64,000 nucleotides of DNA, from NCBI RefSeq assembly GCF_051401765.1, contig NW_027480533.1, positions 1,302,001-1,366,000 on the forward strand. The letters run 5' to 3'. A model generated the notes under the pieces. It did not search any database. It was not told where the DNA came from and saw only the letters and a list, made by a program, of their open reading frames with translations. Below are positions 34,874-48,917 of this stretch, piece by piece. How positions within the stretch are numbered: the stretch's first letter is position 1; the number at the start of each line of letters is the position of its first letter. The stretch comes from Calliopsis andreniformis. Lineage: Eukaryota; Arthropoda; Insecta; Hymenoptera; Andrenidae. A program made the translations under genes and the position numbers.

Positions 34874-37800
34874 TCCTCAACCCTCAATTCTCAATCCTCA
34901 TTCCTCAATCCTCAGACCTCAAACATCAACACTCAACCCTCAGTCCTCGTCCTCAATCCACAACGCTCAATCCTCGATCCTCAATCTTCAATCATCAATA
35001 TTCGATCTTCAATCCTCAATCCTCAATCCTCAATCGTCAGTCTTCAATCCTGAATACTCAGTCTTCAATACTCAATCCTTAATCCTCAATCCTCAATCCT
35101 CATTCTTCAATCCTCAATACCCAATCCTCAATCTTCAATCCTCAATCCTCAATCCTCAATCCTCAATCCTCAATTCTCAATAGTCAATCTTCAATCCTCA
35201 GTCCCAAATCCTCAATCTTCAATACTCAATCCTCAATCCTCAATCTTCAATCCTCAATACTCAGTCTTCAATCCTGAATCCTCAATCCGCAATCCTCAAT
35301 CCTCAATCCTCATTCTTCAATCCTCAATACCCAATCCTCAATCTTCAATCCTCAATCCTCAATCCTCAATTCTCAATCCTCAATCCCCAATCCTCAATCC
35401 TCAATCCTCAATCCTCAATCCTCAATTCTCAATCCTCAATCCTCAATCCTCAGACCTAAAACAGCAATAGTCAACCCTCAGTCCTCGTCCTCAATCCACA
35501 ACCATCAATCCTCAATCCTCAATATTCAATCATCAATATTCAATCTTCAGTCCTCAATCCTCAATCCTCAATCCTCAACCCTCAATCCTCAATGTTCAAT
35601 CCGCAATACCCAATCCTCAATCTTCTATCCGCAATCCTCAATCCTCAATCCTCAATCCTCAATCCTCAATCCTCAATCTTCAATCCTCAATACTCAACCT
35701 TCAATTCTCAATACTCAATCCTCAATCCTCAATCCTCATTCTTCAATCCTCAACACCCAATCCTCAATCTTCAATCCTCAATCCTCAATCCTCAATTCTC
35801 AATCCTCAATCCTCAATCCTCAGACCTTAAACATCAATACTCTGCCCTCAGTCCTCGTCCTCAATCCACAACACTCAATCCTCGATCCTCAACCTTCAAT
35901 CATCAATATTCAATCTTCAATCCTCAATCCTCAATCCTCAATACTCAATCCTCAATCCTCAATGTTCTATCCTCAATACGCAATCCTCAATCTTCAATCC
36001 TCAATCCCCAATCCGCAATCCTCAATCCTCAATCCTCAAACTTAATCTTCAATCCTCAGTACGCAATCTTCAATCCTCAATCCTCAATCCTCAATCCTCA
36101 ATCCTCATTCTTCAATCCTCAACACCCAATCCTCAATCTCCAATCCTCAATCCTCAACCCTCAATTCTTAATCCTCATTCCTCAATCCTCAGACCTCAAA
36201 CATCAATACTCAACCCTCAGTCCTCGTCCTCAATCCACAACGCTCAATCCTCGATCCTCAATTTTCAATCATCAATATTCAATCTTCAATCCTCAATCCT
36301 CAATCCTCAATCCTCATTCTTCAATCCTCAATACCGAATCCTCAATATTCAATCCTCAATCCTCAATCCTCAATTCTCAATCCTCAATCCTGAATCCTAG
36401 GACTTCAAACATCAATACTCAACCCTCAGTCCTCGTCCTCAATCCACAACCCTAAATCCTCAATCCTCAATACTCAATCGTCATTCTTCAATCCTCAACA
36501 CCCAATCCTCAATCTTCAATCCTCAATCCTCAATCCTCAATTCTCAATCCTCATTCCTCAATCCTCAGACCTCAAACATCATTACTCAACCGTCAGTCCT
36601 CGTCCTCAATCCACAACCCCCAATACTCAATCCTCAATCTTCAATTCTCAATCCTCAATCCTCAACCCTCAATCCTCAATCCTCAATCTTCAATCCTCAA
36701 TACTCAATCATCAATCCTCAATCCTCAATCCTCAATCCTCAATCCTCAATCCTCAATCCTCAATCGTCAATCTTCAATCCTCAATACTCAATCTTCAATC
36801 CTCAATCCTCAATACTCAATACTCAATCCTCATTCTTCAATCCTCAATACCCAATACTCAATCTTCAATCCTCAATCCTCAATTCTCAACCCTCAACCCT
36901 CAATCCTCAGACCTCAAACATCATTACTCAACCGTCAGTCCTCGTCGTCAATCCACAACCCCCAATACTCAATCCTCAATCTTCAATTCTCAATCCTCAA
37001 TCCTCAATCCTCAATCCTCGGTCCTCAAACCACAATCCTGAATCCTCAACATTCAGCCCTCAGTCCTGAACAATCAGTTGTCAATCCTCAACCCTCAAGA
37101 GTTTATCATCAATTCACAGTTTTCAATACTCAATACTCAATCTGCAATCTTCAAATCTCTATCCACAAACATCAATTCTCATCACTCAACCCTCAACACT
37201 CAGTCTTCAATCCTCAATCCTCAGTCCTCAATCCTCAATCCACATTCTTCAATCCTCAATACCCAAACCTCAATCTTCAATCCTCAATCCTCAATCCCCA
37301 ATTCTCAATCCTCAATCCTCAATCCTCAGACCTCAAACAGCAATAGTCAACCCTCAGTCCTCGTCCTCAATCCACAACCATCAATCCTCAATCCTCAACA
37401 TTCAATCATCAATATTCAATCTTCAGTCCTCAACCGTCAATCCTCAATCCTCAATCCTCAATCCTCAATGTTCAATCCGCAATACCCAATCCTCAATCTT
37501 CTATCCGCAATCCTCAATCCTCAATCCTCAATCCTCAATCCTCAATCTTCAATCCTCAACACTCAATCTTCAATCCTCAATACTCAATCCTCAATCCTCA
37601 ATCCTCATTCTTCAATCCTCAACACCCAATCCTCAATCTTCAATCCTCAATCCTCAATCCTCAATTCTCAATCCTCAGTCCTCAATCCTCCGACCTTAAA
37701 CATCAATACTCTACCCTCAGCCCTCGTCCTCAATCCACAACACTCCATCCTCGATCCTCAATCTTCAATCATCAATATTCAATCTTCAATCCTCAATCCT

Positions 37801-38530
37801 CAATCCTCAATACTCAGTCCTCAATCCTCAATGTTCTATCCTCAATACGCAATCCTCAATCATGAATCCTCAACCCTCAATCCTCAATTCTCAATCCTCA
37901 ATCGTCAATCTTCAATCCTGAATACTCAATCTTCAACACTCAATCCTCAATCCTCAATCCTCAATCCTCATTCTTCAATCCTCAATACCCAATCCTCAAT
38001 CTTCAATCCTCAATCCTCAATCTTCAATCCTCAATCCTCAATCCTCAATAATCAATCTTCAATCCTCAGTCCCAAATCCTCAATATTCAATACTCACTCC
38101 ACAATCCTCAATCTTCAATCCTCAATACTCAGTCTTCAATCCTCAATCCTCAATCCGCAATCCTCAATCCTCAATCCTCATTCTTCAGTCCTCAATACCC
38201 AGTCCTCAATCTTCAATCCTCAATCCTCAATCCTCAATCCTCAATCCTCAATCCTCAATCTTAATCTTCAATCCTCAGTACGCAATCTTCAATCCTCAAT
38301 CCTCAATCCTCATTCCTCAATCCTCAATCTTCAACACTCAATACTCAATCTTCAATCCTCAATCATCAATCCTCAATCCTCAATCCTCAATCCTCAATCC
38401 TCAATCGTCAATCTTCAATCCTCAATACTCAATCGTCAATACTCAATCCTCAATACTCAATACTCAATCCTCATTCTTCAATCCTCAGTACCCAATCCTC
38501 AATCTTCAATCCTCAATCCTCAATCCTCAA
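34874..38530 (+). repeat. Superunit B, equals A 6311-9772 with 195 bp extra
   Basis: Offset +28563 to about 37600, then +28758 beyond the retained 195 bp (about 37.6-37.8 kb). Landmarks: ATGTTCAATCCGC at 35592 and 37468, delta at 37016-37203. Private substitutions seen: CAACACTC near 34928 (A has CAATACTC), CAGCCCTCG near 37718, CACTCCATCC near 37742. Confidence 0.75.
37016..37203 (+). repeat. Delta block, copy 3
   Basis: Same subtype as 8453-8640 (GAGTTTA, TTCACAG), at an offset of 28563 bp. Confidence 0.75.
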
Positions 38531-41500
38531 TCCTCAATCCTCAATCTTCAATCCTCAAACCTCAATCCTCAATCCTCAATCCTCAATCTTCAATCCTCAA
38601 TACTCAAACTTCAATCCTCAATCATCAATCCTCTATCCTCAATCCTCAATCATCAATACTCAATCGTCAATCTTCAATCCTGAATACTCAATCTTCAATA
38701 CTCAATCCACAATCCTCAATCCTCAATCCTCATTCTTCAATCCTCAATACCCAATCCTCAATCTTCAATCCTCAATCGTCAATCCTCAATCCTCAATCCT
38801 CAATCCTCAATCCTCAATCTTCAATACTCAGTTCCAAATCCTCAAACTTCAATACTCACTCCCCAATCCTCAATCTTCAATCCTCAATACTCAGTCTTCA
38901 ATCCTCAATCCTCAATCCGCAATCCTCAATCCTCAATCCTCATTCTTCAATCCTCAATACCCAATCCTCTATCTTCAATCCTCAATCCTCAATCCTCAAT
39001 TCTCAATCCTCAATCCTCAATCCTCAATCCTCAATCCTTAATCCTCAATGTTCAATCCGCAATACCCAATCCTCAACCTTCTATCCGCAATCCTCAATCC
39101 TCAATCCTCAACACCCAATCCTCAATCTTCAATCCTCAATCCTCAACCCTCAATTCTCAATCCTCATTCCTCAATCCTCAGACCTCAAACATCAATACTC
39201 AACCCTCAGTCCTCGTCCTCAATCCACAACGCTCAATCCTCGATCCTCAATCTTCAATCATCAATATTCAATCTTCAATCCTCAATCCTCAATCCTCAAT
39301 ACTCAATCCTCAATCCTCAATCCTCATTCGTCAATCCTCAATCCTCAATCCTCAGTCCTCAATCTTCAATCCCCAATACTCAATCTGCAATCCTGAATCC
39401 TCAGTCCTCACACCTCAATCCTCATTCTTCAATCCTCAATACCGAAGCCTCAATCTTCAATCCTCAATCCTCAATCGTCAATCTTCAATCCTGAATACTC
39501 AATCTTCAATACTCAATCCTCAATCCTCAATTCTCAATCCTCATTCTTCAATCCTCAATACCCAATCCTCAATCTTCAATCCTCAATCCTCAATCCTCAA
39601 TCCTCAATCCTCAATCCTCAATCCTCAATCTTCAATCCTCAGTCCCAAATCCTCAATCTTCAATACTCACTCCTCAATCCTCAATCTTCAATCCTCAATA
39701 CTCAGTCTTCAATCCTCAATCCGCAACCTTCAATCCTCAATCCTCAATCCTCATTCTTCAATCATCAATACCCAATCCTCAATCTTCAATCCTCAATCCT
39801 CAATCCTCAATTCTCAATCCTCAATCCTCAATCCTCAGACCTTAAACATCAATACACTACCCTCAGTCCTCGTCCTCAATCCACAACACTCAATCCTCGA
39901 TCATCAATCTTCAATCATCAATATTCAATCTTCAATCCTCAATCCTCAATCCTCAATACTCAATCCTCAATCCTCAATGTTCTATCCTCAATACGCAATC
40001 CTCAATCTTCAATCTTCAATCCTCAATCCTCAATCTTCAATCCTCAATACTCAGTCTTCAATCCTCAATCCTCAATCCGCAATCCTCAATCCTCAATCCT
40101 CATTCCTCAATCCTCAATACCCAATCCTCAATCTTCAATCCTGAATCCTCAATCCTCAATTCTCAATCCTCAATCCTCAATCCTCAATCCTCAATCCTCA
40201 ATCCTCAATCCTCAATGTTGAATCCGCAATACCCAATCCTCAATCTTCTATCCGCAATCCTCAATCCTCAATCCTCATTCTTCAATCCTCAATACCGAAT
40301 CCTCAATCTTCAATCCTCAATCCTCAATCCTCAATCGTCAATCTTCAATCCTGAATACTCAATCTTCAATACTCAATCCTCAATCCTCAATCCTCAATCC
40401 TCATTCTTCAATCCTCAATACCCAATGCTCAATCTTCAATCCTCAATCCTCAATCCTCAATCCTCAATCCTCAATCCTCAATCCTCAATCTTCAATCCTC
40501 AGTCCAAAATCCTCAATCTTCAATACTCACTCCTCAACACTCAATCTTCAATCCTCAATCCTCAATACTGAATACTCAATCCTCATTCTTCAATCCTCAA
40601 TACCCAATCCTCAATCTTCAATCCTCAATCCTCAATCCTCAATCGTCAATCCTCAATCCTCAATCCTCAATCCTCATTCTTCAATCCTCAATACCCAATC
40701 CTCAATCTTCAATCCTCAATCCTCAATCCTCAATCCTCAATCCTCAATCCTCAATCCTCAATCCTCAATCCTCAATCCTCAATCCTCATTCTTCGATCCT
40801 CAATACCCAATCCTCAATCTTCAATCCTCTATCCTCAATCCACATTCCTCAATCCTCAATCCTCAATCCTCAATCTTCAATCCTCAGTACTCAATCCTCA
40901 ATCCTTAATCCTCAATCCTCAATCCTCAATCTTCAATCCTCAGTCCCAAATCCTCAATCTTCAATACTCACTCCTCAATCCTCAATCTTCAATCCTCAAT
41001 ACTCAGTCTTCAATCCTCAATCCTCAATCCGCAATCCTCAATCCTCAATCCTCATTCATCAATCCTCAATACCCAATCCTCAATCTTCAATCCTCAATCC
41101 TCAATCCTCAATTCTCAATCCTCAATCCTCAATCCTCAATACTCAATCCTCAATCCTCAATGTTCAATCCGCAATACCCAGTCCTCAATCTTCTATCCGC
41201 AATCCTCAATCCTCAATCCTCAATCATCAATCCTCAATCCTCAATCCTCAATCTTCAATCCTCAATACTCAATCTTCAATCCCCAATCCTCAATCCTCAA
41301 GCCTCAATCCTCATTCTTCAATCCTCAACACCCAATCCTCAATCTTGAATCTTCAATCCTCAACCCTCAATTCTCAATCCTCATTCCTCAATCCTCAGAC
41401 CTCAAACATCAATACTCAACCCTCAGTCCTCGTCCTCAATCCACAACGCTCAATCCTCGATCCTCAATCTTCAATCATCAATATTCGATCTTCAATCCTC

Positions 41501-44500
41501 AATCCTCAATCCTCAATACTCAATCCTCAATCCTCAATCCTCAATCCTCAATCCTCAATCCTCAATCTTCAATCCTCAAACCTCAATCCTCAATCCTCAA
41601 TCCTCAATCTTCAATCCTCAATACTCAATCTTCAATCCTCAATCATCAATCCTCAATCCTCAATCCTCAATCCTCAATCCTCAATCGTCAGTCTTCAATC
41701 CTGAATACTCAATCTTCAATACTCAATCCTTAGTCCTCAATCCTCAATCCTCATTCTTCAATCCTCAATACCCAATCCTCAATCTTCAATCCTCAATCCT
41801 CAATCCTCAATCCTCAATCCTCAATTCTCAATAGTCAATCTTCAATCCTCAGTCCCAAATCCTCAATCTTCAATACTCAATCCTCAATCCTCAATCTTCA
41901 ATCCTCAATACTCAGTCTTCAATCCTGAATCCTCAATCCGCAATCCTCAGTCCTCAATCCTCATTCTTCAATCCTCAATACCCAATCCTCAATCTTCAAT
42001 CCTCAATCCTCAATCCTCAATTCTCAATCCTCAATCCCCAATTCTCAATCCTCAATCCTCAATCCTCAATCCTCAATTCTCAATCCTCAATCCTCAATCC
42101 TCAGACCTAAAACAGCAATAGTCAACCCTCAGTCCTCGTCCTCAATCCACAACCATCAATCCTCAATCCTCAATCCTCAATCCTCAATCCTCAATCCTCA
42201 ATCCTCAATCTTCAATCCTCAAACCTCAATCCTCAATCCTCAATCCTCAATCTTCAATCCTCAATACTCAAACTTCAATCCTCAATCATCAATCCTCTAT
42301 CCTCAATCCTCAATCATCAATACTCAATCGTCAATCTTCAATCCTGAATACTCAATCTTCAATACTCAATCCACAATCCTCAATCCTCAATCCTCATTCT
42401 TCAATCCTCAATACCCAATCCTCAATCTTCAATCCTCAATCGTCAATCCTCAATCCTCAATCCTCAATCCTCAATCCTCAATCTTCAATACTCAGTTCCA
42501 AATCCTCAAACTTCAATACTCACTCCCCAATCCTCAATCTTCAATCCTCAATACACAGTCTTCAATCCTCAATCCTCAATCCGCAATCCTCAATCCTCAA
42601 TCCTCATTCTTCAATCCTCAATACCCAATCCTCTATCTTCAATCCTCAATCCTCAATCCTCAATTCTCAATCCTCAATCCTCAATCCTCAATCCTCAATC
42701 CTTAATCCTCAATGTTCAATCCGCAATACCCAATCCTCAACCTTCTATCCGCAATCCTCAATCCTCAATCCTCAACACCCAATCCTCAATCTTCAATCCT
42801 CAATCCTCAACCCTCAATTCTCAATCCTCATTCCTCAATCCTCAGACCTCAAACATCAATACTCAACCCTCAGTCCTCGTCCTCAATCCACAACGCTCAA
42901 TCCTCGATCCTCAATCTTCAATCATCAATATTCAATCTTCAATCCTCAATCCTCAATCCTCAATACTCAATCCTCAATCCTCAATCCTCATTCGTCAATC
43001 CTCAATCCTCAATCCTCAGTCCTCAATCTTCAATCCTCAATACTCAATCTGCAATCCTGAATCCTCAGTCCTCACTCCTCAATCCTCATTCTTCAATCCT
43101 CAATACCGAATCCTCAATCTTCAATCCTCAATCCTCAATCGTCAATCTTCAATCCTGAATACTCAATCTTCAATACTCAATCCTCAATCCTCAATTCTCA
43201 ATCCTCATTCTTCAATCCTCAATACCCAATCCTCAATCTTCAATCCTCAATCCTCAATCCTCAATCCTCAATCCTCAATCCTCAATCCTCAATCTTCAAT
43301 CCTCAGTCCCAAATCCTCAATCTTCAATACTCACTCCTCAATCCTCAATCTTCAATCCTCAATACTCAGTCTTCAATCCTCAATCCGCAACCTTCAATCC
43401 TCAATCCTCAATCCTCATTCTTCAATCATCAATACCCAATCCTCAATCTTCAATCCTCAATCCTCAATCCTCAATTCTCAATCCTCAATCCTCAATCCTC
43501 AGACCTTAAACATCAATACACTACCCTCAGTCCTCGTCCTCAATCCACAACACTCAATCCTCGATCATCAATCTTCAATCATCAATATTCAATCTTCAAT
43601 CCTCAATCCTCAATCCTCAATACTCAATCCTCAATCCTCAATGTTCTATCCTCAATACGCAATCCTCAATCTTCAATCCTCAATCCTCAATCTTCAATCC
43701 TCAATACTCAGTCTTCAATCCTCACTCCTCAATCCGCAATCCTCAATCCTCAATCCTCATTCCTCAATCCTCAATACCCAATCCTCAATCTTCTATCCTG
43801 AATCCTCAATCCTCAATTCTCAATCCTCAATCCTCAATCCTCAATCCTCAATCCTCAATCCTCAATCCTCAATGTTGAATCCGCAATACCCAATCCTCAA
43901 TCTTCTATCCGCAATCCTCAATCCTCAATCCTCATTCTTCAATCCTCAATACCGAATCCTCAATCTTCAATCCTCAATCCTCAATCCTCAATCGTCAATC
44001 TTCAATCCTGAATACTCAATCTTCAATACTCAATCCTCAATCCTCAATCCTCAATCCTCATTCTTCAATCCTCAATACCCAATGCTCAATCTTCAATCCT
44101 CAATCCTCAATCCTCAATCCTCAATCCTCAATCTTCAATCCTCAGTCCAAAATCCTCAATCTTCAATACTCACTCCTCAACACTCAATCTTCAATCCTCA
44201 ATCCTTAATACTGAATACTCAATCCTCATTCTTCAATCCTCAATACCCAATCCTCAATCTTCAATCCTCAATCCTCAATCCTCAATCCTCAATCCTCAAT
44301 CCTCAATCCTCGATCCTCATTCTTCAATCCTCAATACCCAATCCTCAATCTTCAATCCTCAATCCTCAATCCTCAATCCTCAATCCTCAATCCTCAATCC
44401 TCAATCTTCAATCCTCAGTCCCAAATCCTCAATCTTCAATACTCACTCCTCAATCCTCAACCTTCAATCCTCAATACTCAGTCTTCAAACCTCAATCCTC

Positions 44501-45122
44501 AATCCTCAATCCTCAATCTTCAATCCTCAACCCTCAATTCTCAATCCTCATTCCTCAATCCTCAGACCTCAAACATCAATGCTCAACCCTCAGTCCTCGT
44601 CCTCAATCCACAACGCTCAATCCTCGATCCTCAATCTTCAATCATCAATATTCGATCTTCAATCCTCAATCCTCAATCCTCAATACTCAATCCTCAATCC
44701 TCAATCCTCAATCCTCAATCCTCAATCTTCAATCCTCAAACCTCAATCCTCAATCCTCAATCCTCAATCTTCAATCCTCAATACTCAATCTTCAATCCTC
44801 AATCATCAATCATCAATCCTCAATCCTCAATCCTCAATCCTCAATCGTCAGTCTTCAATCCTGAATACTCAATCTTCAATACTCAATCCTTAGTCCTCAA
44901 TCCTCAATCCTCATTCTTCAATCCTCAATACCCAATCCTCAATCTTCAATCCTCAATCCTTAATCCTCAATCCTCAATCCTCAATTCTCAATAGTCAATC
45001 TTCAATCCTCAGTCCCAAATCCTCAATCTTCAATACTCAATCCTCAATCCTCAATCTTCAATCCTCAATACTCAGTCTTCAATCCTGAATCCTCAATCCG
45101 CAATCCTCAGTCCTCAATCCTC
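38531..45122 (+). repeat. Superunit B, 3.66 kb tandem pair and mosaic linker (equals A 9773-16378)
   Basis: Landmarks at 39048 and 42712 (3664 apart) and 40215. Differences from A: TCGTCAA for TCCTCAA near 40643, CACACCTCAA near 39410, TCTTCTATCCTG near 43792, CGATCC near 44312, and the 14-bp shortening near 44100. The order of beta cassettes is unchanged (about 39214, 39872, 41430, 42138, 42878, 43535, 44597). Confidence 0.75.
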
Positions 45123-48100
45123 ATTCTTCAATCCTCAATACCCAATCCTCAATCTTCAATCCTCAATCCTCAATCCTCAATTCTCAATCCTCAATCCCCA
45201 ATCCTCAATCCTCAATCCTCAATCCTCAATCCTCAATTCTCAATCCTCAATCCTCAATCCTCAGACCTAAAACAGCAATAGTCAACCCTCAGTCCTCGTC
45301 CTCAATCCACAACCATCAATCCTCAATCCTCAATCTTCAATCATCAGTATTCAATCTTCAGTCCTCAATCCTCAATCCTCAATCCTCAACCCTCAATCCT
45401 CAATGTTCAATCCGCAATACCCAATCCTCAATCTTCTATCCGCAATCCTCAATCCTCAATCCTCAATCCTCAATCCTCAATCCTCAATCTTCAATCCTCA
45501 ATACTCAACCTTCAATTCTCAATACTCAATCCTCAATCCTCAATCCTCATTCTTCAATCCTCAACACCCAATCCTCAATCTTCAATCCTCAATCCTCAAT
45601 CCTCAATTCTCAATCCTCAATCCTCAATCCTCAGACCTTAAACATCAATACTCTACCCTCAGTCCTCGTCCTCAATCCACAACACTCAATCCTCGATCCT
45701 CAACCTTCAATCATCAATATTCAATCTTCAATCCTCAATCCTCAATCCTCAATACTCAATCCTCAATCCTCAATGTTCTATCCTCAATACGCAATCCTCA
45801 ATCTTCAATCCTCAATCCTCAATCCGCAATCCTCAATCCTCAATCCTCAATCTTAATCTTCAATCCTCAGTAGGCAATCTTCAATCCTCAATCCTCAATC
45901 CTCAATCCTCAATCCTCATTCTTCAATCCTCAACACCCAATCCTCAATCTCCAATCCTCAATCCTCAACCCTCAATTCTCAATCCTCATTCCTCAATCCT
46001 CAGACCTCAAACATCAATACTCAACCCTCAGTCCTCGTCCTCAATCCACAACGCTCAATCCTCGATCCTCAATTTTCAATCATCAATATTCAATCTTCAA
46101 TCCTCAATCCTCAATCCTCAATCCTCATTCTTCAATCCTCAATACCGAATCCTCAATCTTCAATCCTCAATCCTCAATCCTCAATTCTCAATCCTCAATC
46201 CTGAATCCTCGGACTTCAAACATCAATGCTCAACCCTCAGTCCTCGTCCTCAATCCACAACCCTAAATCCTCAATCCTCAATACTCAATCGTCATTCTTC
46301 AATCCTCAACACCCAATCCTCAATCTTCAATCCTCAATCCTCAATCCTCAATTCTCAATCCTCATTCCTCAATCCTCAGACCTCAAACATCATTACTCAA
46401 CCGTCAGTCCTCGTCCTCAATCCACAACCCCCAATACTCAATCCTCAATCTTCAATTCTCAATCCTCAATCCTCAACCCTCAATCCTCAATCCTCAATCT
46501 TCAATCCTCAATACTCAATCATCAATCCTCAATCCTCAATCCTCAATCCTCAATCCTCAATCCTCAATCCTCAATCGTCAATCTTCAATCCTCAATACTC
46601 AATCTTCAATCCTCAATCCTCAATACTCAATACTCAATCCTCATTCTTCAATCCTCAATACCCAATACTCAATCTTCAATCCTCAATCCTCAATTCTCAA
46701 CCCTCAACCCTCAATCCTCAGACCTCAAACATCATTACTCAACCGTCAGTCCTCGTCCTCAATCCACAACCCCCAATACTCAATCCTCAATCTTCAATTC
46801 TCAATCCTCAATCCTCAATCCTCAATCCTCGGTCCTCAAACCACAATCCTGAATCCTCAACCTTCAGCCCTCAGTCCTGAACAATCAGTTGTCAATCCTC
46901 AACCCTCAAGAGAATATCATCAATTCAAAGTTTTCAATACTCAATACTCAATCTGCAATCTTCAAATCTCTATCCACAAACATCAATTCTCATCACTCAA
47001 CCCTCAACACTCAGTCTTCAATCCTCAATCCTCAGTCCTCAATCCTCAATCCACATTCTTCAATCCTCAATACCCAAACCTCAATCTTCAATCCTCAATC
47101 CTCAATCCCCAATTCTCAATCCTCAATCCTCAATCCTCAGACCTCAAACAGCAATAGTCAACCCTCAGTCCTCGTCCTCAATCCACAACCATCAATCCTC
47201 AATCCTCAACATTCAATCATCAATATTCACTCTTCAGTCCTCAACCGTCAATCCTCAATCCTCAATCCTCAATCCTCAATGTTCAATCCGCAATACCCAA
47301 TCCTCAATCTTCTATCCGCAATCCTCAATCCTCAATCCTCAATCCTCAATCCTCAATCTTCAATCCTCAACACTCAATCTTCAATCCTCAATACTCAATC
47401 CTCAATCCTCAATCCTCATTCTTCAATCCTCAACACCCAATCCTCAATCTTCAATCCTCAATCCTCAATCCTCAATTCTCAATCCTCAGTCCTCAATCCT
47501 CCGACCTTAAACATCAATACTCTACCCTCAGTCCTCGTCCTCAATCCACAACACTCAATCCTCGATCCTCAATCTTCAATCATCAATATTCAATCTTCAA
47601 TCCTCAATCCTCAATCCTCAATACTCAATCCTCAATCCTCAATGTTCTATCCTCAATACGCAATCCTCAATCATCAATCCTCAACCCTCAATCCTCAATT
47701 CTCAATCCTCAATCGTCAATCTTCAATCCTGAATACTCAATCTTCAACACTCAATCCTCAATCCTCAATCCTCAATCCTCAATCCTCATTCTTCAATCCT
47801 CAATACCCAATCCTCAATCTTCAATCCTCAATCCTCAATCTTCAATCCTCAATCCTCAATCCTCAATAATCAATCTTCAATCCTCAGTCCCAAATCCTCA
47901 ATATTCAATACTCACTCCACAATCCTCAATCTTCAATCCTCAATACTCAGTCTTCAATCCACAATCCTCAATCCGCAATCCTCAATCCTCAATCCTCATT
48001 CTTCAATACTCAATACCCAATCCTCAATCTTCAATCCTCAATCCTCAATCCTCAATCCTCAATTCTCAATCCTCAATCCTCAATCCTCAATCCTCAATCC

Positions 48101-48917
48101 TCAATCCTCAATCCTCAATTCTCAATCCTCAATCCTCAATCCTCAGACCTCAAACAGCGATAGTCAACCCTCAGTCCTCGTCCTCAATCCACAACCATCA
48201 ATCCTCAATCCTCAATCTTCAATCATCAATATTCATTCTTCAGTCCCCAATCCTCAATCCTCAATCCTCAACCCTCAATCCTCAATGTTCAATCCGCAAT
48301 ACCCAATCCTCAATCTTCTATCCGCAATCCTCAATCCTCAATCCTCAATCCTCAATCCTCAATCTTCAATCCTCAATACTTAACCTTCAATCCTCAATAC
48401 TCAATCCTCAATCCTCAATCCTCATTCTTCAATCCTCAACACCCAATCCTCAATCTTCAATCCTCAATCCCCAATCCTCAATTCTCAATCCTCAATCCTC
48501 AATCCTCAGACCATAAACATCAATACTCTACCCTCAGTCCTCGTCCTCAATCCACAACACTCAATCCTCAACCCTCAATCTTCAATCATCAATATTCAAT
48601 CTTCAATCCTCAATCCTCAATCCTCAATCCTCAATGTTCTATCCCCAATAAGCAATCCTCAATCTTCAATCCTCAATCCTCAATCCTCAATCCTCAATCC
48701 TAAATCCTCAATCTTAATCTTCAATCCTCAGTACGCAATCTTCAATCCTCAATCCTCATTCCTCATTCTTCAATCCTCAATACCCAATCCTCAATGTTCA
48801 ATCCTCAATCCTCAATCCTCAATCCTCAATCCTCAATCCTCAATCCTCAATCTTCAATCATCAATATTCAATTTCAGTCCTCAATCCTCAATCCTCAATC
48901 CTCAACCCTCAATCCTC
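45123..48917 (+). repeat. Superunit B, 3.79 kb tandem unit, first copy
   Basis: This equals A 16379-20166 plus one heptamer near 45.74 kb. Landmarks: ATGTTCAATCCGC at 45403 and 49198 (3795 apart), ATGCTCAACCC at 46226 and 50021 (3795 apart). Delta at 46827-47014. Confidence 0.78.
46827..47014 (+). repeat. Delta block, copy 4
   Basis: Second subtype (GAGAATA, TTCAAAG), offset 28751 from copy 2. Confidence 0.75.
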